Of a stretch of DNA of 64,000 nucleotides, positions 35,784 to 45,043 are shown one piece after another; the stretch's first letter is position 1, and every line of letters starts with the position of its first letter. Position numbers and translations under genes: made by a program. Source of the stretch: Azoarcus_F sp048158365. GTDB taxonomy: Bacteria > Pseudomonadota > Gammaproteobacteria > Burkholderiales > Rhodocyclaceae. Location of the stretch: NCBI GenBank assembly GCA_048158365.1, contig JBLLNL010000009.1. The stretch is one strand, 5' to 3'. Below the pieces are notes generated by a model. The model saw only the letters and a list, made by a program, of their open reading frames with translations, did no database searches and had not been told where the DNA came from.

Positions 35784-38495
35784 ATGTCTGATTCATCCAC
35801 ACAGGCCCGTTCGCAGCTGGCGCGTTGGTACTGGACCGCACCCTATGTAGCGGTCGGCGTGTTCGCGGTCACGATGCTGGTCATGGTGTGGCTGCTGCAA
35901 TCGCGCGAGATCGAGAACCAGCGCAACGCGGTCGCGCGGGATGTGCAGTGGGCCGAGCAGACGATACGGATGCACATGCAGGGTACCGAAGAGTTTCTGA
36001 CGCAGCTTGCGCGCGATCTGTCGGCCGATGCGATCGATTCCGACGGTTTCCAGCTGCGCGCAAACCAGCATATTGCGAACAATCCGGAACTGATCAACGT
36101 CGTCTGGGTGGGGCCGGAGGAGGCCGTGCGCTGGTCGGCTCCATTCGACACCACCGAGTGGTTGTCGGGCGACGTGCTGTCCGGGCTGCAGACGCAGCCG
36201 TTCTACCGCGCACGCGAGTTGGGGCGCCCGAGCTATGGCGAGGCCTACGTGAACCTGCGCGACCGCATGGTGCTGGAGGTCTATGTGCCCGTGCGACGGG
36301 GCCGCGAGCCTTTCGGCGCGATCGTCGGTGTGTATTCCATCGACCGCATGGTCCGCCATCTCGTGCCGGGCTGGTTCGCCGAAAAGTATCGGCTCGCCCT
36401 GATCAGCGTCCGCGGCGAGATTCTCGCGGTCAATTCCAGCGTGCTGGACCTGGACGAGAGCATATCCTACGAGATCCCGCTGGACCCGCCCGGCAACGGA
36501 CTGACCTTGCGCGCCACCGCCTTTCGTACCGAAGGCCAGTTGCCGCAGGCGCTGCCGATGGCGATGATCCTCGCGCTGTCGGTGATCGTGCTGTGGAGTC
36601 TGTGGCTGCTGCGCACCCATGTGCGACGCCGGGTCCAGGTCGAGAAGGAACGCGACCGGCTGTTCAACCTGTCGCTGGACCTGCTGTGCATCGTCGGTCT
36701 GGATGGCGTGTTCCGGCGCTGCAATCCGGCCTTCACCCGCATCCTGGGCTACCGCACGGAGCAGTTGCTCGGGCGGGCCTTGCTGGATGTGGTGCACAGT
36801 GACGACATTCCCGAGACGCTGACCCAGATGCGCCGGCTCGCCACCGGTGAGCCGGTCAGTTTCGAGAACCGCTGCCGCGGTGCCAACGGCACCTTCAAGT
36901 GGCTCGCGTGGAGCATCAATCCGGTGCTGGAGGAGCAGCTCGTCTATGCGGTCGCGCACGACATCACCGGGCGCAAGGCGGCCGAGGATGCGCTGCGCGC
37001 AGAGTCGGCGTTCCGCAAGGCGATGGAGGAGTCGGTCATCACCGGCATGCGCGCGATCGACCTGTCCGGGCGGATCATCTACGTCAATAGCGCGTTCTGC
37101 CGCATGGTCGGCTTCAGCCAGGAGGAGCTGATCGGCGCGACTCCCCCGTTCCCCTACTGGCCGGAGGAGGACCTCGAGATCTGCAAGCAGAATCTCGCGA
37201 TCACCCTGGAGGGCAGGGCGCCGGCCAGTGGGTTCGAGATGCGCATCCGGCGACGCGACGGCGTGCGACTGGATGCGCGTTTCTATCTGTCACCGCTGAT
37301 CGATCTGGCCGGCAAGCAGACCGGCTGGATGGCCTCGGTGACCGACATCACCGAGCCGCGCCGGGTCAGGGAGGCCCTGGTCGCCGCGCAGCAACGCTTC
37401 GAGGCGGTGCTGGACGGGCTGGAGGCGGCGGTGTTCGTCGCCGATGCGATGTCGGACGAGATCCTGTTCGCGAACCGCGCGTTCAAGAACATTTACGGAT
37501 ACGACGCGGTCGGGCGCACCGTGCGGGGTGTGTCGGTGCCGCAGCCCGAGCGCGGTGACTATCTGGTGGAGCTGCGCGGACTGGACGTCAACCAGTTGCC
37601 GCGGGAACTGTTCGACGGCGAGGTGCAGCATCCGCTGTCGGGGCGCTGGTACCACGTGCGCGAGCATGCGACCCGCTGGGTGGATGGGCGGGTGGTGCGC
37701 ATGGGCATCGCCACCGATATCACCGACCGCAAGCAGATCGCTGAGTCCTCGCGTGTCCAGGCCGAGCGCCTGCAGCACACGTCGCGCCTGATCACGATGG
37801 GTGAAATGGCCTCCACGCTCGCGCATGAACTGAACCAGCCGCTGTCGGCCATCGCCAACTACTGCATGGGGTGCGTCACCCGCATCCAGTCGGGCAAGTT
37901 CCGCGAAGAGGACCTGCTGGCCGCGATGCAGAAGGCGAGTTTCCAGGCCGAGCGGGCCGGCAAGATCATCCGGCGGGTTCGGGAATTCGTGAAGAAGAGC
38001 GAGCCGCGTCGCAGCGCGGTCAGGCTGGAGGAAGTGCTCGACGATGCGATCGGCTTTGCCGATATCGATGTGAGACGTGTCGGCGGCCGGATCGTGCTGG
38101 AGGTCGAACCGGATCTCCCGCCGGTGCATGCCGACCGGATCATGATCGAGCAGGTCGTCATCAATCTGGTCAAGAACGGCCTCGATGCGATGTCGGGGAT
38201 TGCGCGCGAGGACAGGGTGCTGGTGCTCAGGGCACATGCGCTCAATGCCCGTCTGGTCGAGGTCGCGGTCATCGATCGGGGAAACGGTATCGGCGAGGAC
38301 GAGCGCCCACTGCTGTTCACGCCGTTCTACACCACCAAGGCCGAAGGCATGGGCATGGGGCTGAACATCTGCCGGTCCATCGTCGAGTTCCACGACGGCA
38401 GATTGACCGTGGCGGACAACCCGGAAGGCGGTACCATCTTCACCTTTACGCTCCCCACGGAGGCCGAAAGTGAGCATGTCGCCAGAAGAGCCTGA
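35784..38495 (+). CDS. Membrane PAS-domain sensor histidine kinase
   Basis: 903-aa hybrid-free histidine kinase. An N-terminal TM (VAVGVFAVTMLVMVWLL) and a second at ~255-273 (ALPMAMILALSVIVLWSLWLL) bracket a ~200-residue periplasmic sensor. Three PAS segments follow (DLLCIVGLDGVFRRCNPAF; SGRIIYVNSAFCRMVGFS; DEILFANRAFKNIYGYD). The kinase core has the phospho-accepting His681 in LAHELNQPLSAIANYC, N-box NLVKNGLDAM, DRGNGIGEDE and GMGMGLNICRSI, the FixL/NtrB-like subclass. Its 3' end overlaps the FixJ-type regulator gene by 26 bp. The periplasmic domain, next to a binding-protein gene, suggests sensing of an external solute. Confidence 0.93.
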   Translation: MSDSSTQARSQLARWYWTAPYVAVGVFAVTMLVMVWLLQSREIENQRNAVARDVQWAEQTIRMHMQGTEEFLTQLARDLSADAIDSDGFQLRANQHIANNPELINVVWVGPEEAVRWSAPFDTTEWLSGDVLSGLQTQPFYRARELGRPSYGEAYVNLRDRMVLEVYVPVRRGREPFGAIVGVYSIDRMVRHLVPGWFAEKYRLALISVRGEILAVNSSVLDLDESISYEIPLDPPGNGLTLRATAFRTEGQLPQALPMAMILALSVIVLWSLWLLRTHVRRRVQVEKERDRLFNLSLDLLCIVGLDGVFRRCNPAFTRILGYRTEQLLGRALLDVVHSDDIPETLTQMRRLATGEPVSFENRCRGANGTFKWLAWSINPVLEEQLVYAVAHDITGRKAAEDALRAESAFRKAMEESVITGMRAIDLSGRIIYVNSAFCRMVGFSQEELIGATPPFPYWPEEDLEICKQNLAITLEGRAPASGFEMRIRRRDGVRLDARFYLSPLIDLAGKQTGWMASVTDITEPRRVREALVAAQQRFEAVLDGLEAAVFVADAMSDEILFANRAFKNIYGYDAVGRTVRGVSVPQPERGDYLVELRGLDVNQLPRELFDGEVQHPLSGRWYHVREHATRWVDGRVVRMGIATDITDRKQIAESSRVQAERLQHTSRLITMGEMASTLAHELNQPLSAIANYCMGCVTRIQSGKFREEDLLAAMQKASFQAERAGKIIRRVREFVKKSEPRRSAVRLEEVLDDAIGFADIDVRRVGGRIVLEVEPDLPPVHADRIMIEQVVINLVKNGLDAMSGIAREDRVLVLRAHALNARLVEVAVIDRGNGIGEDERPLLFTPFYTTKAEGMGMGLNICRSIVEFHDGRLTVADNPEGGTIFTFTLPTEAESEHVARRA

Positions 38496-39108
38496 CCAGT
38501 GCATCTTCATCGTCGATGATGACGATGCCCTGCGTGATTCGCTGGTCTGGTTGCTCGAATCCAGCGGTTACCGGGTCTGCGCCTACGCGTCGTCGGAGGC
38601 GTTTCTCGAAGACTACACCACCGCGCTGACCGGTTGCCTGGTCCTGGACGTGCGCATGCCCGGCATGAGCGGGCTGGAACTGTTCGAGGCCTTGCGCGAG
38701 CGCCACTCGACGCTGCCGGTGATCTTCATCACCGGGCATGGAGACGTGCCGATGGCGGTCTCCGCAGTCAAGCGCGGCGCGGTGGATTTCATCGAGAAGC
38801 CGTTCGGCGATCGGGACATGCTGGGCCTGATCGAAGACAGCCTCGCGCGCGAGCGCGCCGGTCGCCAGAAGCGCCAGCGCGAGGCTGAGACCGCGCGCCG
38901 GTTGAGCGAACTGACCCATCGCGAGCGCGAAGTGCTCGATCTGATCATCGCCGGCAGGCTCAACAAGCAGATCGCGGACATGCTCGGCATCAGCATCAAG
39001 ACCGTCGAAGTCCATCGCGCCCGGGTCATGGAGAAGATGTGCGCGAACTCGCTGGCCGAACTGGTGCAACACGTGATCAGCGGCGAGAGCGGCGCGGCGC
39101 GCGGCTGA
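38470..39108 (+). CDS. FixJ-type response regulator
   Basis: 212-aa regulator: receiver domain with IVDDDDALRDSLVWLLESSG, phospho-acceptor Asp60 in LVLDVRMPGMSG, conserved ITGHGD and Lys in FIEKPF, then a LuxR-type helix-turn-helix (LTHREREVLDLIIAGRLNKQ, ISIKTVEVHRARVMEKM). The GTG at 38470 is preferred because GGAGG (38459-38463) is correctly spaced; ATG 38476 is the alternative. Overlap with the kinase gene indicates coupled translation of one two-component pair. Confidence 0.93.
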   Translation: MSMSPEEPDQCIFIVDDDDALRDSLVWLLESSGYRVCAYASSEAFLEDYTTALTGCLVLDVRMPGMSGLELFEALRERHSTLPVIFITGHGDVPMAVSAVKRGAVDFIEKPFGDRDMLGLIEDSLARERAGRQKRQREAETARRLSELTHREREVLDLIIAGRLNKQIADMLGISIKTVEVHRARVMEKMCANSLAELVQHVISGESGAARG

Positions 39109-39183
39109 ATTCCGGGGCCGGGCCGGCTCCGTGCGCGGCGCCGCTCTGGTATCTTGAACGCTTTTCCGGCCCCGATCCACCGA

Positions 39184-40926
39184 ATGTCCGCCATTAACGG
39201 CTTGCTCCTTCTCGGCGGCGTGCTGCTGTTCATCAGCATTCTCGCGAGTACCGTGTCGGCACGGCTCGGCCTGCCGCTGCTGCTGCTGTTCCTGGTCGTC
39301 GGCATGCTCGCCGGCGAGGAGGGGCTGGGCGGCATCGACTTCGACGACTTCTCGACCACGATGCTGGTCGCCCAGCTCGCGCTCGCGGTGATCCTGCTCG
39401 ACGGCGGCTTGCGCACGCGCGCCTCGACCTTCCGGGTCGCGTTCAAGCCGGCCGCCTCGCTGGCGAGTTTCGGTGTGATCATCACGTCCTTGGTGCTGGG
39501 CGTATTTGCGACCTGGCTGTTCGATGTCGACTGGCGCATCGGTCTCCTGCTTGCCGCGATCGTCGGTTCGACCGATGCGGCCGCGGTGTTCTCGCTGCTG
39601 CGCAACAGCGGGGTGCGGTTGAACGATCGGGTCAAGGCCACGCTCGAGATCGAGTCCGGCGCGAACGACCCGATGGCGATCCTGATGGTCATCGTCATGG
39701 TGCAGTTGATCATGTCGCCGGGCGAACGCGACGGCTGGGCCTACGGCGTGATCCTGTTGCAGCAGCTCGCTTTCGGCATCCTGGCCGGATGGGTGGGCGG
39801 GCGCGTGCTGGCCCACCTGCTTGCGCGCCTGCGTCTGGCCGAGGGCCTGTACGCGCTGCTGATCGTATCGGGCGGGCTCATGGTCTTCTCGGCCACGAAC
39901 ATGATCGGCGGCAGCGGCTTCCTGGCAATCTACCTGGCCGGACTCGTGATCGGCAACCGTCGCTGCCATGCCACAGAACACGTGTTGCGGGTCATGGACG
40001 GCCTGGCCTGGCTGTCGCAGGCGGGCATGTTTCTCGCGCTGGGCCTGCTGGTCACGCCGTCGCACCTGCTCGAGCAAGCGACGCTGTCACTCGCGATGGC
40101 GCTGTTCCTGATGCTGGTGGCCCGGCCGGTCGCGGTGTTCGCCTGCCTGTGGCCGCAGCGTTTCGCGGTCAACGAGATGGCGTACATCTCGTGGGTCGGT
40201 CTGCGCGGTGCGGTGCCGATCGTGCTGGCCATGTATCCGCTGATGATGGGTGTGCCGCAATCGCTGCTGCTGTTCGACGTCGCCTTCGCGGTGGTGCTGG
40301 TGTCGCTGCTGGTGCAGGGCGCGACGGTACCGGTGGCCGCGCGCCTGTTCAAGGTCGTCGTCCCGCGCCGCGACGAACCGGTCGACCGGCTCGAGGTGTG
40401 GGTCGGCGAGAACGAGACGTTGGATCTGATGGAGTATCACGTCGGCCACGGCTCGCGTGCGGAGGGATCGCACCCGGACACGCTGGTCTCGCGCGAGGCG
40501 GGGCCGGATGTGCGCTGTGCTGCGGTGCTGCGCGCAGGCAAGGCGTTACCGCTGACCCGTGCCACCCGCCTGCGCGAGAACGACTCGGTCTGGCTCATCG
40601 CGCCAGACGAGATGGCCGAGCGTCTGGCTGCGGCCTTCGCGCCGGGACGCGAGGACGAACTGATCGCCAACGCGGGCTTCTTCGGCGAGTTCACCGTGTC
40701 CGCGAACTGCATGGCGGGCGATCTGGCCGCGGCCTACGGACTCTCGCTGGAGGAGGGCGAGGCCGACGTGCCGCTGGCTACGCTGCTGGTGCACCGGCTC
40801 GGACGGCATGCGGTCGAGGGCGATCGGGTCGGCATCGGCGGGTTCGAACTGACCGTAAGGCACCTGGACGCCAGGGGCGGTATCGACCAGATCGGTCTGA
40901 AATGCCCGCGCCCGCACATGCCGTGA
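39184..40926 (+). CDS. NhaP2/CvrA-type K+/H+ antiporter
   Basis: 580-aa CPA1-family cation/proton antiporter of the inner membrane. About 12 TM segments with ILLDGGLRTR, STDAAAVFSLLRNSGVRLNDRVKATLEIESGANDP (spans residues ~128-162; Asp/Asn-Asp ion-site motifs) and SGGLMVFSATNMIGGSGFLAIYLAGL, followed by a cytoplasmic RCK-C/TrkA-C-like regulatory tail after ~395 (TLVSREAGPDVRCAAVLRAG). The ATG at 39184 gives the family-like N-terminus; the upstream TTG is not needed. K+ specificity is inferred from the NhaP2-type tail. Confidence 0.9.
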   Translation: MSAINGLLLLGGVLLFISILASTVSARLGLPLLLLFLVVGMLAGEEGLGGIDFDDFSTTMLVAQLALAVILLDGGLRTRASTFRVAFKPAASLASFGVIITSLVLGVFATWLFDVDWRIGLLLAAIVGSTDAAAVFSLLRNSGVRLNDRVKATLEIESGANDPMAILMVIVMVQLIMSPGERDGWAYGVILLQQLAFGILAGWVGGRVLAHLLARLRLAEGLYALLIVSGGLMVFSATNMIGGSGFLAIYLAGLVIGNRRCHATEHVLRVMDGLAWLSQAGMFLALGLLVTPSHLLEQATLSLAMALFLMLVARPVAVFACLWPQRFAVNEMAYISWVGLRGAVPIVLAMYPLMMGVPQSLLLFDVAFAVVLVSLLVQGATVPVAARLFKVVVPRRDEPVDRLEVWVGENETLDLMEYHVGHGSRAEGSHPDTLVSREAGPDVRCAAVLRAGKALPLTRATRLRENDSVWLIAPDEMAERLAAAFAPGREDELIANAGFFGEFTVSANCMAGDLAAAYGLSLEEGEADVPLATLLVHRLGRHAVEGDRVGIGGFELTVRHLDARGGIDQIGLKCPRPHMP

Positions 40927-41023
40927 GGCGATTCTTGGACAAGCACGAGCGATCCGGTCATTTGGCACCGCGGTTCGCCCTGAGTCTGTCCAGGCGTGTC
41001 GACCGGACCCGACCGGCGTTCGC

Positions 41024-41037
41024 TTGACCTGGGTCAA
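41024..41037. promoter_or_regulatory. FNR/ANR-like box upstream of iorA
   Basis: TTGACCTGGGTCAA, a perfect 14-bp palindrome apart from its central CTGG, resembles the FNR/ANR consensus TTGAT-N4-ATCAA. It is centred 67 bp before the iorA ATG; a CGATAA -10-like hexamer at 41057-41062 would put the box near -41, the class II activator position. Confidence 0.5.
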
Positions 41038-41097
41038 CGGTTTATCGTCGACCGTGCGATAAGTTCTGCGCTTCGAATTCAGCTAGCGGGAGACGCA

Positions 41098-42978
41098 ATG
41101 GCTAAAGCGGCGCAGATGCCGGCCACGGGCCGGTCCTTCATGTCGGGCAACGAGGCGGTTGCCCGAAGCGCGTGGGAAGCCGGCGTGCGGGTGGCGGCCG
41201 CCTATCCGGGCACCCCCTCGACCGAGATCCTTGAGGAACTGGCAGCCTGTCCCGACGTGTATGCCGAGTGGTCGATCAACGAGAAGGTGTCGCTCGAGGT
41301 CGCGCTCGGTGCGTCGATGGTCGGTGCGCGGGCGCTGTGCGCGATGAAACATGTCGGCCTGAACGTCGCCTCCGATGCGTTGATGACGATGACGGTGACC
41401 GGCGTCAAGGGCGGACTGGTGATCGCGGTGGCAGACGATGTCGGCATGTCCTCGTCGCAGAACGAGCAGGACTCGCGCTTCTGGGGCCGCTTCGCGCATG
41501 TGCCGGTGCTCGAGCCCGCGGACTCGCAGGAAGCCTTCGACATGACACGCGCCGCGTTCGAACTGTCCGAGCGCTTCTGCGTGCCGGTGATCCTGCGCAT
41601 GACCACGCGCATCTGTCATGTCAAGTCGGTGGTGCAGGCCGGCGAGCGCGAAGCGATCGAGCCGATCGGCTTCGAGAAGGATCCGCGCCGCTGGGTCATG
41701 GTGCCGGGCCACGCCAAGCCGCGCGTGCCGATGATGTACGAGCGCGAGGCTGCGCTGCGCGCCGAGTCCGAGGCCTCGCCGCTCAATCGGACGCATCGGG
41801 GCGCGGAGCGCACGATGGGCTTCGTCGCGTCCGGCCCGGCCTTCATGCATGTGCGCGAGGCCTTCCCGCAGGCGCCGGTGTTCAAGCTGGGCCTGTCGTA
41901 TCCGCTGCCACTGGAGGCCTTGCGCAGCTTCGCGCGGAGCGTCGAAGAACTCGTCGTGGTCGAGGAGACCGAGCCGCTGGTCGAATCCGAACTGCGCGCA
42001 GCCGGGATCGTCTGCACCGGCAAGGCCCGCCTGCCGCGCACCGGGGAGCTGTCGCCCGACGTGCTGAAGTCCGCGCTCATGCCCGGCCCGGACGGCAGCG
42101 TGGCCGAAACCGCACAGGCCACACAGGCTGCCGCGGTGCCGGCCCAGCCGGTCTTCCCGCGTCCGCCGACGCTGTGTGTCGCGTGTCCGCATCTGGGCGT
42201 CTATTACACGCTGTCGCAGATGCGCAACCTGATCATCTCGGGTGACATCGGCTGCTACACGCTCGGCGCCGGTCATCCGTGGAATGCGCTCGACACCTGC
42301 ATCTCGATGGGGGCGTCGCTGGGCATGGCGTTGGGCATGGACAAGGGGCGCGGCCCTGCCGACGAGAACAAGAGGATCCTCGCAGTCATCGGCGACTCCA
42401 CCTTCATGCACATGGGCATGCAGGGTCTGCTCGACATCACGTGGAACCGCGGCAACGTGACGGTGCTGCTGCTCGACAACCGCACCGTTGGCATGACCGG
42501 CGGGCAGGACAACCCGGGCAGTGGCCGCAACATCCACGGCGACGATACGCCGCGGGTGGATTTCGCGCAGCTGTGCGAGGCGCTCGGCGTCCGGCGCGAG
42601 CGCATCCGCGTGCTCGACCCCTACCAGTTGCCGGTGCTGTTCAAGGCGCTGCGCGAGGAGACGAAGATCGACGAGCCGTCGGTCATCATCACCGACCGGC
42701 CGTGTGTGCTGATCGACGACTACAAGCCCACGCGCCCCTACCTGGTCCGCGACGACCTGTGCACCGGTTGCGGCAACTGCATCGACGTCGGGTGTCCGGC
42801 GATCCACGTCACGCGGCGCGACCAGGTGGTCAAGGCCTCGGGCAAGAGCGTGGATCTGGCCTTCGTCCGCATCGAGACTTCCGCCTGCACCGGCTGCGGC
42901 CTGTGCGTGCAGCCGTGCGCGCCGGAGGCCATCGTGCATGCCGAACCGGTGTTTCCGATCAATTTCGCGCGGAAATGA
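41098..42978 (+). CDS. iorA: Indolepyruvate:ferredoxin oxidoreductase, alpha subunit
   Basis: 626-aa oxygen-sensitive 2-oxoacid:ferredoxin oxidoreductase subunit that oxidises aryl pyruvates to acyl-CoA. N-terminal ThDP-family domain (AAAYPGTPSTEILEELA), ferredoxin-oxidoreductase core, C-half ThDP-binding region (CPHLGVYYTLSQM, GDSTFMHMGMQGLLDI, DNRTVGMTGGQDNPG) and two C-terminal [4Fe-4S] clusters (CTGCGNCIDVGCP from Cys555; CTGCGLCVQPC). The ATG at 41098 follows GCGGGAGA. An FNR-like box upstream fits an enzyme most useful at low oxygen. iorB follows after 4 bp. Confidence 0.94.
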   Translation: MAKAAQMPATGRSFMSGNEAVARSAWEAGVRVAAAYPGTPSTEILEELAACPDVYAEWSINEKVSLEVALGASMVGARALCAMKHVGLNVASDALMTMTVTGVKGGLVIAVADDVGMSSSQNEQDSRFWGRFAHVPVLEPADSQEAFDMTRAAFELSERFCVPVILRMTTRICHVKSVVQAGEREAIEPIGFEKDPRRWVMVPGHAKPRVPMMYEREAALRAESEASPLNRTHRGAERTMGFVASGPAFMHVREAFPQAPVFKLGLSYPLPLEALRSFARSVEELVVVEETEPLVESELRAAGIVCTGKARLPRTGELSPDVLKSALMPGPDGSVAETAQATQAAAVPAQPVFPRPPTLCVACPHLGVYYTLSQMRNLIISGDIGCYTLGAGHPWNALDTCISMGASLGMALGMDKGRGPADENKRILAVIGDSTFMHMGMQGLLDITWNRGNVTVLLLDNRTVGMTGGQDNPGSGRNIHGDDTPRVDFAQLCEALGVRRERIRVLDPYQLPVLFKALREETKIDEPSVIITDRPCVLIDDYKPTRPYLVRDDLCTGCGNCIDVGCPAIHVTRRDQVVKASGKSVDLAFVRIETSACTGCGLCVQPCAPEAIVHAEPVFPINFARK

Positions 42979-42982
42979 TCCG

Positions 42983-43579
42983 ATGACGACCAATATTCTG
43001 GTGTGCGGCATCGGTGGTCAGGGCGTCATGACCGCCACCGAGATCCTCGCCGAGGCGGCACTTTCGCTCGGCTTCGACGTGAAGAAGACCGAGGTCGCAG
43101 GCATGAGCCAGCGCGGAGGGGTGGTCACCTCCCACCTGCGCTTCGGCGACGAGGTGTTGTCGCCGCAGATCGCACCCGGCGAGGCGGACCTGCTGGTCGG
43201 TTTCGAGGCCTCCGAGGCGCTGCGCTGGTCGCACATGCTGCGTCCCGGTGGCACCGCGCTGGTCAATGTCGGGCGTATCGTGCCGCCGGTGGTCACGATC
43301 GGGCTGTTCGACTACCCGGACGACCCGGTGGCGCAGATGCAGACCCTGGGCCTGGACGTGCATGCCTTCGACGCGAGCGCGATCGCGACCGGCCTCGGCA
43401 ATATCCGGCTCGGCAATACCGTCATGCTCGGTGCGATGTCCGACAGGCTGCCGTTCCCTGCCGAGGTGCTGCGCGACGCGGTGCTGGCGCGTTTCGCGCG
43501 CAAGAAACCCGAACTGCTCGAGCTCAACCGCAGTGCCTTCGAAACCGGCCGCGAGGCGGTCGCCGCCGTTGCACCCTGA
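42983..43579 (+). CDS. iorB: Indolepyruvate:ferredoxin oxidoreductase, beta subunit
   Basis: 198-aa gamma-type domain subunit of the same complex: NILVCGIGGQGVMTATEILAE, KKTEVAGMSQRGGVVTSHLR and GFEASEALRWSHMLRPGG are characteristic. The start at 42983 lies 4 bp after the iorA stop; the longer upstream frame overlaps iorA and is unlikely. The substrate may be indolepyruvate or phenylpyruvate; sequence alone does not decide. Confidence 0.94.
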   Translation: MTTNILVCGIGGQGVMTATEILAEAALSLGFDVKKTEVAGMSQRGGVVTSHLRFGDEVLSPQIAPGEADLLVGFEASEALRWSHMLRPGGTALVNVGRIVPPVVTIGLFDYPDDPVAQMQTLGLDVHAFDASAIATGLGNIRLGNTVMLGAMSDRLPFPAEVLRDAVLARFARKKPELLELNRSAFETGREAVAAVAP

Positions 43580-43639
43580 TCGGCCGGAAAAAATCCTCGC
43601 CCGTGCGGTAGAATCCGCACTTTTTCCGAGGGTATCCGG

Positions 43640-44515
43640 ATGACTGCACGGGTGATCGATGGTAACGCGCTGGCCGCGCAGGTCCGCGGCGACATTGCCG
43701 CGCGCGTCGCGTCGCTGAAGGCACGTGGCGAGCCGCCCTGTCTGGCGGTGATTCTGGTCGGCAGTGATCCGGCCTCGAGTGTGTATGTGCGCAACAAGGT
43801 CGCGGCCTGCGAGAAGGCCGGTATCCGTTCGCTGCGCTTCGACTACCCGGCCGACGTGGCACAGCCCGGCGTCATGACCAGGCTGGCGGAACTCAACGCG
43901 GACCCGGATGTTCACGGGATCCTGGTGCAACTGCCGTTGCCGCCGCAGTTCGACGAGGTCCAGGTGCTGGAGGCGATCGGCGTGGACAAGGATGTCGATG
44001 GTTTCCATGCCGAGAACGTCGGCCGGCTGTCGCAGGGTCGGGAAGGTTTCATTCCGTGCACGCCGCATGGCGTGATGAAGATGCTCGAATCCGGGCAGGT
44101 GTCGCTTCAGGGCGCCGAGGCGGTGGTGATCGGCCGCTCCAACATCGTCGGCAAGCCGATGGCGATGCTGCTGACCAACGCCGGCGCCACCGTCACCGTC
44201 TGTCATTCGAAGACGCGCGATCTGGCTGCACACACGCGCCGTGCCGACATACTGGTCGCGGCGGTGGGGCGCCCGCGCTTCGTCACCGGTGACATGGTCA
44301 AACCGGGTGCGGTGGTGGTCGACGTCGGCATCAACCGCCTCACCGACGGACCGGATGCGGGCAAGTTGTGCGGCGACGTCGATTTCGCTTCGGTCAGCGA
44401 GGTAGCGTCGCTGATCACACCGGTGCCGGGTGGTGTGGGGCCGATGACGATCACGATGCTGCTCGAGAACACCGTCATTTCCGCCGACCGCGCCGCGCGT
44501 GGCAAGGGGCGCTGA
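43640..44515 (+). CDS. folD: Bifunctional methylenetetrahydrofolate dehydrogenase/cyclohydrolase
   Basis: Interconverts 5,10-methylene-, methenyl- and 10-formyl-THF; 291 aa. Motifs: ILVGSDPASSVYVRNKVAACEKAGI (split ~35-60; contains the catalytic YxxxK), GILVQLPLP, KDVDGFHAENVG, VVIGRSNIVGKPMAMLL and ITPVPGGVGPMTITMLLENT. It follows iorB by 60 bp and precedes purE by one base; 10-formyl-THF feeds purine synthesis, matching the neighbours. Confidence 0.96.
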   Translation: MTARVIDGNALAAQVRGDIAARVASLKARGEPPCLAVILVGSDPASSVYVRNKVAACEKAGIRSLRFDYPADVAQPGVMTRLAELNADPDVHGILVQLPLPPQFDEVQVLEAIGVDKDVDGFHAENVGRLSQGREGFIPCTPHGVMKMLESGQVSLQGAEAVVIGRSNIVGKPMAMLLTNAGATVTVCHSKTRDLAAHTRRADILVAAVGRPRFVTGDMVKPGAVVVDVGINRLTDGPDAGKLCGDVDFASVSEVASLITPVPGGVGPMTITMLLENTVISADRAARGKGR

Positions 44516-44516
44516 C

Positions 44517-45035
44517 ATGACCGACAACATCCTGCGCTTTCCCGCCGATGGCCCGAACCCCTTGGTCGGCATCATCATGGGTTCGAATTCCGACTGGCCG
44601 ACGATGAAGGCCGCCGCCGCGATGCTCGAATCCTTCGGCGTGCCGTTCGAGGCGCGCGTGGTATCCGCGCATCGCACCCCCGATCTGATGTTCGAATACG
44701 CCGCCTCGGCGCGCGAGCGCGGGCTCAGGGCGATCATCGCCGGCGCCGGGGGTGCGGCTCATCTGCCGGGCATGGTCGCGGCCAAGACCACGCTGCCGGT
44801 GCTGGGCGTGCCGGTGCAGTCCAGGGCGCTGTCGGGCCAGGATTCGCTGTTGTCCATCGTGCAGATGCCCAAGGGTGTGCCGGTCGCGACCTTCGCGATC
44901 GGCGAGGCCGGAGCGGCCAATGCCGGGCTGTTCGCGGTGTCGCTGCTGGCCAGTGTGGACGCCACCCTGGCCCAGGCGCTGGAGGCATTCCGCGCCCGCC
45001 AGACGCAGGCCGTCTACGACATGAAGCTGGATTGA
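44517..45035 (+). CDS. purE: N5-carboxyaminoimidazole ribonucleotide mutase
   Basis: Class I PurE (172 aa) converting N5-CAIR to CAIR in purine synthesis: GIIMGSNSDWPTMKAAAAML, ARVVSAHRTPDLMFEYA, IIAGAGGAAHLPGMVAAKT and LGVPVQSRALSGQDSLLSIV. The ATG at 44517 is 1 bp after the folD stop. purK overlaps or abuts its 3' end, so both enzymes of the bacterial AIR carboxylation route are made together. Confidence 0.97.
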   Translation: MTDNILRFPADGPNPLVGIIMGSNSDWPTMKAAAAMLESFGVPFEARVVSAHRTPDLMFEYAASARERGLRAIIAGAGGAAHLPGMVAAKTTLPVLGVPVQSRALSGQDSLLSIVQMPKGVPVATFAIGEAGAANAGLFAVSLLASVDATLAQALEAFRARQTQAVYDMKLD

Positions 45036-45043
45036 GCCCGCCG

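Noticed and set aside
41083..43011. 642-aa minus-strand frame opposite iorA
   Set aside because: Shadow of a gene with two intact ferredoxin clusters.
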